A stretch of 64,000 bases of DNA from Afipia felis ATCC 53690 (lineage in GTDB: Bacteria > Pseudomonadota > Alphaproteobacteria > Rhizobiales > Xanthobacteraceae): assembly GCF_000314735.2 (NCBI RefSeq), contig NZ_KB375270.1:1798001-1862000 (forward strand). The letters are read 5' to 3'. Each line of letters opens with the position of its first letter. Within the stretch, counting starts at the first letter, position 1. The notes under the pieces are model-generated. The model was not told where the DNA came from, searched no databases, and saw nothing but the letters and a program-made list of their open reading frames with translations. A program made the translations under genes and the position numbers. Below are positions 25,090-34,456 of this stretch, in pieces.

Positions 25090-28000
25090 TCAGTTCACGC
25101 CCAGCTTGACACTTCGTATCAGCGCATCCAGTTCTTCCGGCGGAAGCTTGGCAAGGCGGTTACGCAAATCATTCAATCCCGTTCTTGAGCGCGCTCGAGG
25201 CCTGATTTCCGTCAACTCCTCATCGTCAACCGGAGGAGCGTTTTTTACGGCATTCGAGAAACCTGCCAGCGTCGGGTTGTCGAACAGCGCCCGGATAGGA
25301 ATGTCAATGCTAAATCGGCGCCGTACACGCACGATGACTTGCATAGCAAGCAATGAATTGCCTCCGAGGTCAAAGAAATCGTCGGTGGAGCTAATTGCTT
25401 CGTCACGCAATACGGCCCGCCAAATCTCTGCCACATCGGCATTCACCGGCATCGCGCTCGGTTCAACCTCATGACGCGCGGGCGCATCAGCCAGCGATTT
25501 GAGAGCCATCTGGTCGATCTTGCCGCTCGGCAAAAGCGGAAGCGCGTCAACCACGAACAGCTTGGCCGGCACCGCTGCCGACGGCAAACGTTCCTGAAGG
25601 AATGCACGTAGCTCGCCCGGCACAGGAGCCCTCTGTTTCTGGTGGCCGACGGCGAATGCGACCAGCCGTTGCTGGTCCGCATCGCCCACGATCATCGCCG
25701 CGGCGTCCTTCACTGTGGTGTGGCTGCGGAGCGCGCCCAGAACCTCATCGAGCTCCAGCCTGACACCCCGCAACTTCACCTGATTGTCGTTGCGGCCGAG
25801 ATAAAGGATTGTGCCATCCGCCCGGCAAACCCCGCGATCGCCAGTATTGAACAGTATCGACGAAGGATCGCCCGTGATCGGGTTGGCCATGAAGCGCTCA
25901 GCAGTCAGATCAGGCTTGCCCCAATAGCCAAGTGCCAGGCAAGCGCCGCCTGCATGGATCACGCCGGGCATACCTACCGGCGCAGGCTGGCCCAAGCGAT
26001 CGAGAACGTAGACCTGCGTATTGGCAATCGGTTTGCCGATCGGCACGGGCCCTTCGATGTCCGCATCCTGAATTTCGTGAACAAGAACGTCGGCCGCAAC
26101 CTCCGACGATCCATAGAGATTGATCAGCTTTCGGTCAGGGCAAGCAAGCTTGAAACGTCCCACAAGATCGGAGGTGAGAACTTCGCCACTCACCGACCAC
26201 ATCCGGAGCGCCGGCAGGCGCCGGCCCAGATCGGGGGCGTGATCGAGCAGCACGCGCAACAACGTCGGCACCAGTACAATTCGGGTGACGCTGTGCTGTT
26301 TAAGCAAAGCGATAAATCTTTCAGGATCAAGAAGGTCTTCATCCGGAATGATTACCGTTGGTACACCTGCCAGCAACGAACCCAGCATTTCCCAGACAGA
26401 ATCAACGAATCCTATCGATGTCTTGCAGCAGGTCACCTCGTCGCGTGCAAACGGATAAGTCTCATGCATCCAGTCGATACGATTCATCAAGGCCTTCGTC
26501 GCGCCCATGACGCCCTTTGGCACTCCGGTGGAGCCAGACGTGAAGAGGACATAAGCGAGATCGGCACTCGCTGCTGTATCGATCGTCTCGGCCGGGTTGC
26601 TCCAAAGCAGCGCGTCCCGGTCCATCACAATCACTGAGAGCCCGGCAGGTAAGCGGCCGGACAGAACACGAAGGGTAAGCACGGCCCGACAACCCGCCAA
26701 CTCGACGAGTTGCGCAAGCCGTTTATCCGGTTGCGCCGTATCGAGAGGAACCCACGGTATGCCAGCGATCAAGCAGCCCAGGATCGCCGCAAAGGCATCG
26801 ATCGAGCGGGGTAGAAAAATGCCGACCAGCTCTGCCGGATGACCGCGCAAAGCTGTTGCGACCTGCCCTGCACACCGAGCAAGCTCGCCAAAGCTGATCC
26901 GCTGATCATCAGAAATGAGCGCAACGTCGTCCGGCCTTTTGGCCGCCATCATAAGAAAGAGCTCTGCGGGTGTGTGTCTCGGATATTCACGTGACGTGGA
27001 ATTCCACTCAAACACCGCACGTTGCCACTCGCCTTTATCAAGAAATTTAACGCTACTGATCGGTCGCTCAGGTTCTTCGACACCTGCTTTCAGAATACGC
27101 TCAAACTGATCAGCCATTCGCGCCATCATCGACGGATCGAAAAGTTCGCTGTCATACTCGAATGAACAAGCCAGCCCCTCCCCTTCGATGATCTCAAGCG
27201 TCAGATCCAGTTTGGAGACGCCCGGATCGGTGTCCATGTCCTGAACATGCAGGCCGGCCAGCTTCGGCACCTGATGCCGGAAGTTCTGAAGTACGAACAT
27301 GACCTGAAAGATCGGGGAGTGGTCGCGGGTTCGCGGACCACCCATATCAGCCACGATCCGCTCGAACGGAACGTGCTGGTGTTCAAACGCGTCAAGCAAA
27401 ACGGAGCGGTTGCGAGCCAACATCGCAGCAAATGAGGGATCACCTGATAGATCCCCGCGCAGCGCCAGGGTGTTCACAAAGCAACCGATGAGATGCGAGA
27501 AATCCTCGTCACGACTTCCCGACACTGGCGTGCCGACCACGACATCGTCCGTATCGGCCCAACGTTGCAAAAGGATTTGAAACGCCGATAGAAGCCCCAT
27601 GAAAAGAGTGGCACCATGGCGGGAGCACACTGCCCGCAGCGTCCTGGTGAGACGTTCATTGATGTCGAATACAAAACGTTTGCCGCAGTGGCCCCGCTGG
27701 GCTGAACGCGGACGAACGGTCGGCAGCGCAAGAACAGGGGGGGCACCAGCAAGCGCTTTCCGCCAGAACGCGACGTCCTGTTCATATGCAGGCCTCGCAT
27801 ACAGCCGTTCTTGCCGCTCAGCGAAATCAACATATTGAAACGCAAGCTCCGGTAGGAGCGCCGACTTGCCGCTCCGGCTAGCCTCGTAGAGATCGGCAAG
27901 CTCGTCAAAGAAAGATCCCATGGACGAGCCATCGATGATGACATGGTGAAACACGACCAGGAGTACGTGCTCTTCATCTGACATCCGAACAAGGGCAACC

Positions 28001-28353
28001 CTTAAGTGCGGCGGAACAGCAAGATCAAAGGTTGTTTGACACATTCGTGTCGCGAGAAGGTCCACTTGAACTCGACGCTCAGATTCCGGTAGCGAACTGA
28101 TGTCGCGTTCTTCGACAGCGAATGAGATTTCACCATGCACATGCTGCAGAATCACCCCATTTCGCTCGACCAATCCCGTCCGCAGGACGTCGTGGCGTGC
28201 GATAAGTTCATCAAAAGCACGTGCGAGGCTATGCTTGTGGAGCGTTCCTTCGAGCCGCAACACCCTTAACAGATTGAATACGGGCGTTCCTGGATCGATT
28301 TCATTTGTCAACCAGAACGCGCGTTGCTGAGCAGAGGCTACCAAGTCCTGCAA
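25090..28353 (-). CDS. NRPS, C-A-T module, A domain predicted for beta-alanine, 1087 aa
   Basis: Condensation domain 1-430 with FHHVIIDGSS (HHxxxDG intact, 136-142). Adenylation domain about 460-950: LFTSGSTGVPKG (603-614), NTGDRG, GRNDNQVKLRG and Lys 945 in LPSGKID. By alignment to GrsA, the pocket residues read V650, D651, W654, V693, S720, S722, L746, A754, D755, K945. Beta-alanine pockets are usually V-D-W-V-I-S-L-A-D-K, so nine of ten agree; Asp at the second position is the known shift for beta-amino acids. T domain with Ser 1000 in DLGGNSL. A 40-residue helical tail (LAKLPPEELDAL) may be a docking segment. Opposite strand to the C-T-TE gene. Activates and condenses beta-alanine. Confidence 0.92.
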   Translation of the reverse strand: MQDLVASAQQRAFWLTNEIDPGTPVFNLLRVLRLEGTLHKHSLARAFDELIARHDVLRTGLVERNGVILQHVHGEISFAVEERDISSLPESERRVQVDLLATRMCQTTFDLAVPPHLRVALVRMSDEEHVLLVVFHHVIIDGSSMGSFFDELADLYEASRSGKSALLPELAFQYVDFAERQERLYARPAYEQDVAFWRKALAGAPPVLALPTVRPRSAQRGHCGKRFVFDINERLTRTLRAVCSRHGATLFMGLLSAFQILLQRWADTDDVVVGTPVSGSRDEDFSHLIGCFVNTLALRGDLSGDPSFAAMLARNRSVLLDAFEHQHVPFERIVADMGGPRTRDHSPIFQVMFVLQNFRHQVPKLAGLHVQDMDTDPGVSKLDLTLEIIEGEGLACSFEYDSELFDPSMMARMADQFERILKAGVEEPERPISSVKFLDKGEWQRAVFEWNSTSREYPRHTPAELFLMMAAKRPDDVALISDDQRISFGELARCAGQVATALRGHPAELVGIFLPRSIDAFAAILGCLIAGIPWVPLDTAQPDKRLAQLVELAGCRAVLTLRVLSGRLPAGLSVIVMDRDALLWSNPAETIDTAASADLAYVLFTSGSTGVPKGVMGATKALMNRIDWMHETYPFARDEVTCCKTSIGFVDSVWEMLGSLLAGVPTVIIPDEDLLDPERFIALLKQHSVTRIVLVPTLLRVLLDHAPDLGRRLPALRMWSVSGEVLTSDLVGRFKLACPDRKLINLYGSSEVAADVLVHEIQDADIEGPVPIGKPIANTQVYVLDRLGQPAPVGMPGVIHAGGACLALGYWGKPDLTAERFMANPITGDPSSILFNTGDRGVCRADGTILYLGRNDNQVKLRGVRLELDEVLGALRSHTTVKDAAAMIVGDADQQRLVAFAVGHQKQRAPVPGELRAFLQERLPSAAVPAKLFVVDALPLLPSGKIDQMALKSLADAPARHEVEPSAMPVNADVAEIWRAVLRDEAISSTDDFFDLGGNSLLAMQVIVRVRRRFSIDIPIRALFDNPTLAGFSNAVKNAPPVDDEELTEIRPRARSRTGLNDLRNRLAKLPPEELDALIRSVKLGVN

Positions 28354-28721
28354 AAGCGGGCTCCATTCTCGATGAGGAACAAATGATCATTCCCCGATTT
28401 CACATCTTGCTTGAGCGCATCCTCAACTGCGCGCAAGTTGCGGCATGGAACCTGCCGCTTTCAGGGGTGAAGTACTTACCTCAGATTGGCCACTGAATGG
28501 GGCGGCACAGCGACCGCAATATGCCCTCGTTTAGAGTGGCGCGCTGAAAGAAAGGTGGGATACGGGCCGAGTGATCAACCGCGCTGGAGCCGCGACATTT
28601 CTCGCTTATTGATCAGTTTTTTCGCAGAAAAAATTATGCCCGTATTGGAAGATACGCGAGTTCTCAATCTGGCAGTCAATAATTCAGGCAACAATCCGAG
28701 CTAACTCACTCAGATAAATCC
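28354..28721. other. intergenic, no gene seen
   Basis: Region between the start of the C-A-T gene (promoter likely here) and the end of the RTX protein gene. TTCGCAGAAAAAATTATGCC near 28622 and a short plus frame from 28486 show no features. AT-rich toward 28600-28660. Confidence 0.35.
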
Positions 28722-30983
28722 TCAGACAAACCGAAAATCATCCACCGATAGATGATCGAGGCGTGTATTTTGAAGATCGATCGTATTGTTTGCATCGGCT
28801 GTAATGATCACGTCAGTTCCCTCTTGAATCATATGTGACTGCAGCGAGTTGAAATCTGAAAAAACGGTGTGATCAAACTGGATAATATCCCGTTCGCCAT
28901 TCGTATTATGAAAGTCTGAAATCACATCCTTGCCGAAACCCGGTCCGAAGATAAACGTATCATTGCCCGAACCACCGCTCAGATAATCGTTTCCGGCTCC
29001 GCCCGTCAGCTTGTCATTGTCGTTACCGCCATAAAGAAATTCATTGCCGGTGCCCCCTTGGAGAGTATCGCTCCCATCATCTCCATACATCCTATCAGCT
29101 GCGGGACCACCCTTCAGGGTATCGTCGCCGTCGTTCCCGTGCATGATGTCATTTCCACCGCCGCCAGACAGATAGTCCGCGTCGGGTCCGCCATTCATCA
29201 CATTTGCTGTCCATCCGCCGTAAAGCTGGTCTTTTCCGCGCCCCCCATCGAGCAGAGCCCCATTATCTATGGATACGGTCTTGATGATATCGTTGCCGTC
29301 ATCGCCATAAAGCTGGCTGTAAGCTGTCGCCGTGCCCGGACCACCGATGATCTGATCATCTCCGGTTCCGCCGTGGATGACGTCTGCACCCGCGCCTCCG
29401 GTAATCACATCGTTACCCGGTCCTCCATCAATCGTATCGTTATCGGTTTGATCACCGGAAAATAGATTCTGATGATCGTCCATGTCGAAGTGGATGGCCC
29501 GATTTCCGTATAGACTACCGGTACCGGGCGAGCTTGGGTTAATCGCATCCGGTATCGACAGTTCATGGCCGTTCACGGTGACATCTTTGATGAAAAGATT
29601 GCGATCTGCACCAGTCACATCATCATATCCGTCGTTGATGAATCCGACGTCGAGACTCGTCACAGCACTCGGATTATGAAATGTGAAGGTGTGGCTCTGG
29701 TATTCAGTGGAGTCTGCTGCATTGTGGAACTCGACCGTGCCTCCGACTTGCTGACCGTTGATCAGCAATTGCATTTGCGCTCCGATACCATTGACGACCG
29801 TTCCGTAGCCGGTCACCGTGATCATGGTCTCCGACAAAGGCGAAATCGTGCTTGGGCCGCCAGTGATCGTATCATTTCCGGCTCCGCCGTGAATTACGTC
29901 GTTCCCAAGGCCGCCGGCAACCATGTCGTTGCCACTTCCCGCATCAATCACATCAGCCACCGGTGAGCCATTTTCGACAAGTGGAGGCGGCTGGATATGT
30001 CCTCCAAACCAGTCAGTGATTAACGACTGTGCAGGTTTTCCCATCGGGGAGTAACCAGTCGGCGAATAAAGATTATTGGTATCCCAATTCCAGATTTGAA
30101 CGCCCTTAAACCAGCTGCCACCTTCGGAGCTCCACACCTGAAAAAGAGCATTAAAGGCATCCGCCTGCTCCTTCACGTCAGGCGTCGTGCTGCCGCTCCA
30201 TCCACCCGGGCTAATATTAGTTCCATCGAGACTCCGATAACCCGTCTCAGTAAAAAGAACCTGCTTGCCGTATTCTGTCGCAAGTGAATGAAAAAAATCG
30301 ACCGGGGATTTGTAATCCAACGCAGCCGCCCAATAATTATCTTTGGGCACATTATTCCAGGCTGCAATCATCTCATTGACAGATGGGTCGAGTTGCGATG
30401 TCAGCGGCGGATAAGCATTAATTCCGATCTCATCCAGCTGGTCCCAGAAACTGACATGACTCGCCTCGTCCGTTGCAGCCGAATAAGTAAGCTGGCCGTG
30501 ATAAACTTGCCGGATAGAATCAATGAGATCAGTCCAATCGCTTTGGTATTGTGGTCCGCTCAGGCTGCTGAGTTCATTGCCAATTGACAGCGATCCCGCA
30601 CCCGCCTGCTGGGCGACTTGTGCAAAATCCAACATCTGCGCCTTGTAGGATGCGAAGAATGCAGCCGGATCAGACGGCACGATTTTTGACCCCGCAGTCG
30701 TTCCATCCAACCCCGAAAGCATCGGCTTGAGTAAAACCGTCAGACCCAGTGCGTGTGCGTTGGAGATGGCTGCTGCGATATTGGCATCACTTTCAGTCTT
30801 ATTCGGATCGTCGATGACGTCATTTGAATTCTTTGTTTGAAGAAAAATCCGCGGCGCAAGTTCTATGGAGTTGGCGTTGGTACCGGCTATTTCCTGCATC
30901 GCCGCCTGGGCTGAGCTGCTAACGAACGCCCCGTTATAGTTCGACAAGAATCCAAATCCTTGAATCGGAAAGACGTCAGCCAT
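28722..30983 (-). CDS. RTX-type secreted glycosidase: GH113-like domain, CBM-like domain, Ca-binding repeats
   Basis: 753 residues, no Sec signal. Residues about 8-330 form a GH113-type TIM barrel: NSIELAPRIF, ALGLTVLLKPML, acid/base Glu in SIGNELSS, IGINAYPPL, nucleophile Glu in VLFTETGYRS, WNWDTNN. About 375-480 holds a calcium-dependent xylan-binding-like module (QQVGGTVEFHNAA; GFINDGYDDVTGADRNLFI). On both sides are RTX nonapeptide repeats (GGAGNDTITGG; GGSGNDTFIFG), ending in the FSDFNSL..VDDFRFV C-terminal secretion type region. Start ATG 30983 follows GGAG by 6 bases. Calcium-dependent folding after export by the divergent type I system; likely hydrolyses a beta-mannan/xylan-like polymer outside the cell. 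Confidence 0.88.
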   Translation of the reverse strand: MADVFPIQGFGFLSNYNGAFVSSSAQAAMQEIAGTNANSIELAPRIFLQTKNSNDVIDDPNKTESDANIAAAISNAHALGLTVLLKPMLSGLDGTTAGSKIVPSDPAAFFASYKAQMLDFAQVAQQAGAGSLSIGNELSSLSGPQYQSDWTDLIDSIRQVYHGQLTYSAATDEASHVSFWDQLDEIGINAYPPLTSQLDPSVNEMIAAWNNVPKDNYWAAALDYKSPVDFFHSLATEYGKQVLFTETGYRSLDGTNISPGGWSGSTTPDVKEQADAFNALFQVWSSEGGSWFKGVQIWNWDTNNLYSPTGYSPMGKPAQSLITDWFGGHIQPPPLVENGSPVADVIDAGSGNDMVAGGLGNDVIHGGAGNDTITGGPSTISPLSETMITVTGYGTVVNGIGAQMQLLINGQQVGGTVEFHNAADSTEYQSHTFTFHNPSAVTSLDVGFINDGYDDVTGADRNLFIKDVTVNGHELSIPDAINPSSPGTGSLYGNRAIHFDMDDHQNLFSGDQTDNDTIDGGPGNDVITGGAGADVIHGGTGDDQIIGGPGTATAYSQLYGDDGNDIIKTVSIDNGALLDGGRGKDQLYGGWTANVMNGGPDADYLSGGGGNDIMHGNDGDDTLKGGPAADRMYGDDGSDTLQGGTGNEFLYGGNDNDKLTGGAGNDYLSGGSGNDTFIFGPGFGKDVISDFHNTNGERDIIQFDHTVFSDFNSLQSHMIQEGTDVIITADANNTIDLQNTRLDHLSVDDFRFV

Positions 30984-31159
30984 CGCATTCTCCACCGGTC
31001 GCTTAGCGCCACAACTCCTTCGACCGCTCTCCGTTCCAAATTAGAAACTACAACACGAATGATGCGGGATACGCCGCATTTTTGATCTCATCTGAGCGGA
31101 CCAATGGCTTTCGTATGTCGTTGCTTACACGAAGCGACGCCAATCGAGAGAGTCGAGCG

Positions 31160-32920
31160 ATGGCAAAAATGAGAGCCGACCCTGCCGACACGGCATCATC
31201 CCCTCGTACGATCGGGGCAAGCCTGAGAGCGCGCAGCGGCGAGTTAGCCGCGGTCGCCATCTATAGCGGCGCAATCAATATCCTGATGCTCACCGGCTCA
31301 CTCTTCATGCTCCAAGTGTACGATCGCGTCCTACCGAGCCACAGTGTGCCAACCCTGATCGGCCTTTTCGTCATTGTCGTCTTTCTTTATTTAGCGCAGG
31401 GATCGTTGGATATGATCCGCTCCCGTATCATGGTACGGGTTGGGCGCTCGCTTGACCAAGATCTAAGCCAACGCGTGTGCCGCGCTGTACTCCAACTTCC
31501 TCTTCATAAGCCGAGCAACGCTGACGGTTTGCAGCCGCTGCGCGATCTCGACCAATTGCGCAGCTTTCTGTCTAGCGCCGGTCCGATCGCATTTTTTGAT
31601 CTTCCATGGATCCCGCTCTATCTCGCGCTGTGCTTCGCATTTCATTTCTGGATCGGCATGACGGCGACAGCGGGTGCTCTCGTGTTGATTGGCCTCGCGC
31701 TAACGACCGAATTTCTCGTGCGCCGCTCGAGCAGGAACGCTGTCGGCCATGGAATAGTGCGATTAACAATGGCTGAAGCAGGTCGGCGCAATGCCGAAGT
31801 TATCGCTGCAATGAGTATGACGTCTGCGCTCTGCAGAAGATGGCAGGAAATCAACACGAACTATATGGACGGCCAGCAGCAAGTATCCGACATTTCGGTA
31901 ACACTCGGCGCATTTTCGCGGGTTTTCCGTATTCTTCTGCAGTCGGCGGTTCTCGCGGTGGGCGCCTATCTGGTGATTCAGCAGTCTGCAACCACCGGCG
32001 TCATCATTGCAAGCTCCATCCTCACCTCGCGCGCGCTGGCGCCGGTTGAACTCGCGATCGGACACTGGAAAGCGTTTCTCGCCATCCGCCAAGGTTGGCA
32101 CCGTCTTGCAATCCTCTTGGAAAAACCGACTGTGGTCAAAGATCCGCTCCCTTTGCCTGCGCCTTACCGGAGCATCTCGGTCCAAGGCGTACATGTCGCA
32201 CCACCGGGACAAAGTACGCACGTTGTCCGTGAAGCTACATTCGAACTTGCCGCAGGCGAGGCATTGGGACTGATTGGCCCGAGCGCATCAGGAAAATCCT
32301 CACTGGCCCGAGCACTCGTTGGTATCTGGCAACCCACAAGCGGAACGGTTCGACTCGATGGAGCACCGCTTGAGCGTTGGTCGGCAGAAGCCTTGGGGCG
32401 ACATATCGGTTTCTTGCCTCAAAATATTGAGCTGTTCGATGGCTCGGTTACCGAAAATATCGCGAGGTTCGAAGCTTGCCCTGATCCGAATGCCGTGATC
32501 TCGGCAGCACAGGCTGCAGGAATTCACGAGATGATTCTCGCTCTGCCAGATGGGTACGAAACCAGAATCGGGGAAGACGGCACGGTCCTCTCCGCCGGTC
32601 AGCGCCAGAGAGTTGCGCTGGCGCGAGCCCTCTATCGCGATCCATTTCTTATCGTGCTTGACGAGCCGAATTCCAATCTGGATGCAGAAGGAGAGTGTGC
32701 TTTGACGTCCGCTATCCTAAACGTAAGGGAACGCGGCGGCATCGTCATCATCATCGCCCACCGACCCTCGGCGCTAATCGCGGTCGATCGTGTCGCCGCG
32801 ATGGCTAAAAGCCGAATTCAAGCCGTTGGTGCGAAGGAAGATATACTACGGCGGGTGCTGCTTCCTCCAACAGAATCTGAGCGAATTCCCGCGAAGAACA
32901 CCTGCGGAGCGGCGACATGA
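31160..32920 (+). CDS. type I secretion ABC transporter (permease/ATPase), PrtD-like
   Basis: About 586 residues: N-terminal membrane domain (LTGSLFMLQVYDRVLPSHSV is the hallmark of PrtD/HasD/LapB exporters) and C-terminal ATPase with Walker A GPSASGKSS, signature LSAGQRQRVALARAL, Walker B LIVLDEPNSNLD and HRPSAL. No C39 domain. Start ATG 31160 (MAKMRADP) is preferred; ATG 31115 and TTG 31082 are also in frame and no strong ribosome site decides. It overlaps hlyD-like gene by 4 bases (ATGA). The RTX glycosidase is transcribed away from it and is its likely cargo. Outer-membrane TolC partner is not in this window. Confidence 0.9.
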   Translation: MAKMRADPADTASSPRTIGASLRARSGELAAVAIYSGAINILMLTGSLFMLQVYDRVLPSHSVPTLIGLFVIVVFLYLAQGSLDMIRSRIMVRVGRSLDQDLSQRVCRAVLQLPLHKPSNADGLQPLRDLDQLRSFLSSAGPIAFFDLPWIPLYLALCFAFHFWIGMTATAGALVLIGLALTTEFLVRRSSRNAVGHGIVRLTMAEAGRRNAEVIAAMSMTSALCRRWQEINTNYMDGQQQVSDISVTLGAFSRVFRILLQSAVLAVGAYLVIQQSATTGVIIASSILTSRALAPVELAIGHWKAFLAIRQGWHRLAILLEKPTVVKDPLPLPAPYRSISVQGVHVAPPGQSTHVVREATFELAAGEALGLIGPSASGKSSLARALVGIWQPTSGTVRLDGAPLERWSAEALGRHIGFLPQNIELFDGSVTENIARFEACPDPNAVISAAQAAGIHEMILALPDGYETRIGEDGTVLSAGQRQRVALARALYRDPFLIVLDEPNSNLDAEGECALTSAILNVRERGGIVIIIAHRPSALIAVDRVAAMAKSRIQAVGAKEDILRRVLLPPTESERIPAKNTCGAAT

Positions 32921-34233
32921 CCGCTGTGGCCCTGCCCCCTTCATCACAGATAATACGATCCACCCGGCGCCACGTCATAGCCGGTGCCATTGTCCTGATA
33001 ACGCTGACTTGTGGATTTGGGGGCTGGGCGGCTATTACAAACATTGCAGGTGCGGTGATCGCAACCGGGACGATTACAGTCGATAGCAATGTCAAAAAGG
33101 TACAGCATTTGACCGCGGGCATCGTCGGGGAATTACACGTCCGCGACGGCGATGAGGTCAAAGCCGGACAAGTCTTGATTCGTCTTGACGATACGGTACC
33201 TCGCGCAAATCTCGCGGTGATCGTCAAAAGTCTTGATGAATTAACAGCACGAGAGGCGCGCCTCACCGCCGAGCGCGATGGCTCGCATGAAATAAGTTTT
33301 CCGAAAAGACTTCTGTCCCACGCGCAAAGTTCGGAAGCCGCGCATTTGATGGCTGGCGAAACACGATTGTTCATTTTCCGCAGCGATGCACGACAGGGAC
33401 AGAAGAAGCAGCTTCAGGAACAGATCATTCAGTTGCGGGAACAAATTCGGGGCTATATCGGGCAAGTCGAGGCTGGGAAGCGGCAAAACGAACTCATTCA
33501 GAAAGAAATCGAGGGCGTCGGCGAGCTATGGAAGAAGAATCTCGTTCCTCTGTCTCGTCTCACGGCACTTCAGCGGGAAGCTGCGCGTCTAGACGGTGAA
33601 AACAATCGACTTACCGCCTCGATCGCGGAATCGAGAGGAAAAATTTCCGAAATTGAATTGAAGATTATTCAAATCGACCAGGATTTGAGAAGTGACGTCG
33701 CCAGAGAATTGAGGGAAATCCAAGGCAAAATCGCCGAACTGGACGAGCGCAGAATTGCGGCAGAAGATGAACTCAAACGAATTGATATCCGTGCGCCGCA
33801 GGATGGCATCATCCATGAATTATCGGTTCACACTATCGGAGGAGTCGTTTCACCCGGCGAACAGATCCTGCTGGTCGTTCCGGACCACGACGCGCTGATG
33901 GCTGAAACGAAGGTTGCCCCCCGCGACATCAATAATGTCTCTGTGGGACAACGGGTCGTTTTGCGTTTTCCAGCATTCGACATACGAACGACACCTGAAA
34001 TCAACGGCACCGTGACGATCGTTTCGGCCGATGCGACCCAGGACCAGAAATCCGATGCAAGTTACTATCGAGTTCGCATTCAAATTCCTTCGGACGAGAT
34101 AGGACGGCTCGGGAAAAACAAGCTCGTGCCGGGCATGCCTGTTGAATCCTTTATCGAAACAACTCCGCGAACAGCGCTGTCGTATTTCGTCAAGCCTCTC
34201 CGGGATCAAATTACAAAAGCGTTTCGAGGATAA
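32917..34233 (+). CDS. HlyD/PrtE-family membrane fusion protein
   Basis: 438 residues with one N-terminal membrane helix (IVLITLTCGFGGWAAITNIA), a lipoyl half-motif around NVKKVQHLTAGIVGELHVRD, about 170 residues of coiled coil (LQEQIIQLREQIRGYIGQVE) and the second half DIRAPQDGIIHELSVHTIGG, then the beta-barrel and KLVPGMPVESFIETTPRTAL end typical of type I secretion adaptors. It spans the periplasm between the inner-membrane ATPase and TolC. ATG overlaps the ATPase stop (ATGA). Confidence 0.92.
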   Translation: MTAVALPPSSQIIRSTRRHVIAGAIVLITLTCGFGGWAAITNIAGAVIATGTITVDSNVKKVQHLTAGIVGELHVRDGDEVKAGQVLIRLDDTVPRANLAVIVKSLDELTAREARLTAERDGSHEISFPKRLLSHAQSSEAAHLMAGETRLFIFRSDARQGQKKQLQEQIIQLREQIRGYIGQVEAGKRQNELIQKEIEGVGELWKKNLVPLSRLTALQREAARLDGENNRLTASIAESRGKISEIELKIIQIDQDLRSDVARELREIQGKIAELDERRIAAEDELKRIDIRAPQDGIIHELSVHTIGGVVSPGEQILLVVPDHDALMAETKVAPRDINNVSVGQRVVLRFPAFDIRTTPEINGTVTIVSADATQDQKSDASYYRVRIQIPSDEIGRLGKNKLVPGMPVESFIETTPRTALSYFVKPLRDQITKAFRG

Positions 34234-34456
34234 ACGCCGTTATGCGCTAAAAGCGGCCATTCACGACATCGGCAATCTCTGAAGCACCGCGCTCCCCGTT
34301 GGAGAAACCTGGTATTATCCATACCCTTCCTTTGGCCCGCGTCCATTGCGGGCACACCCGTTCCGGTTTCCCTCGATCGCCGCTCGAGCGAGGCTCTTGG
34401 TAATCGTCGTGTTTCCTGCCAAGGTACTCCGACATCTTGCTGCTCAGACTGTGCCG

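Noticed and set aside
25642..26637. 331-codon plus-strand frame inside the C-A-T gene
   Set aside because: Antisense to the adenylation domain, whose motifs are complete on the minus strand.
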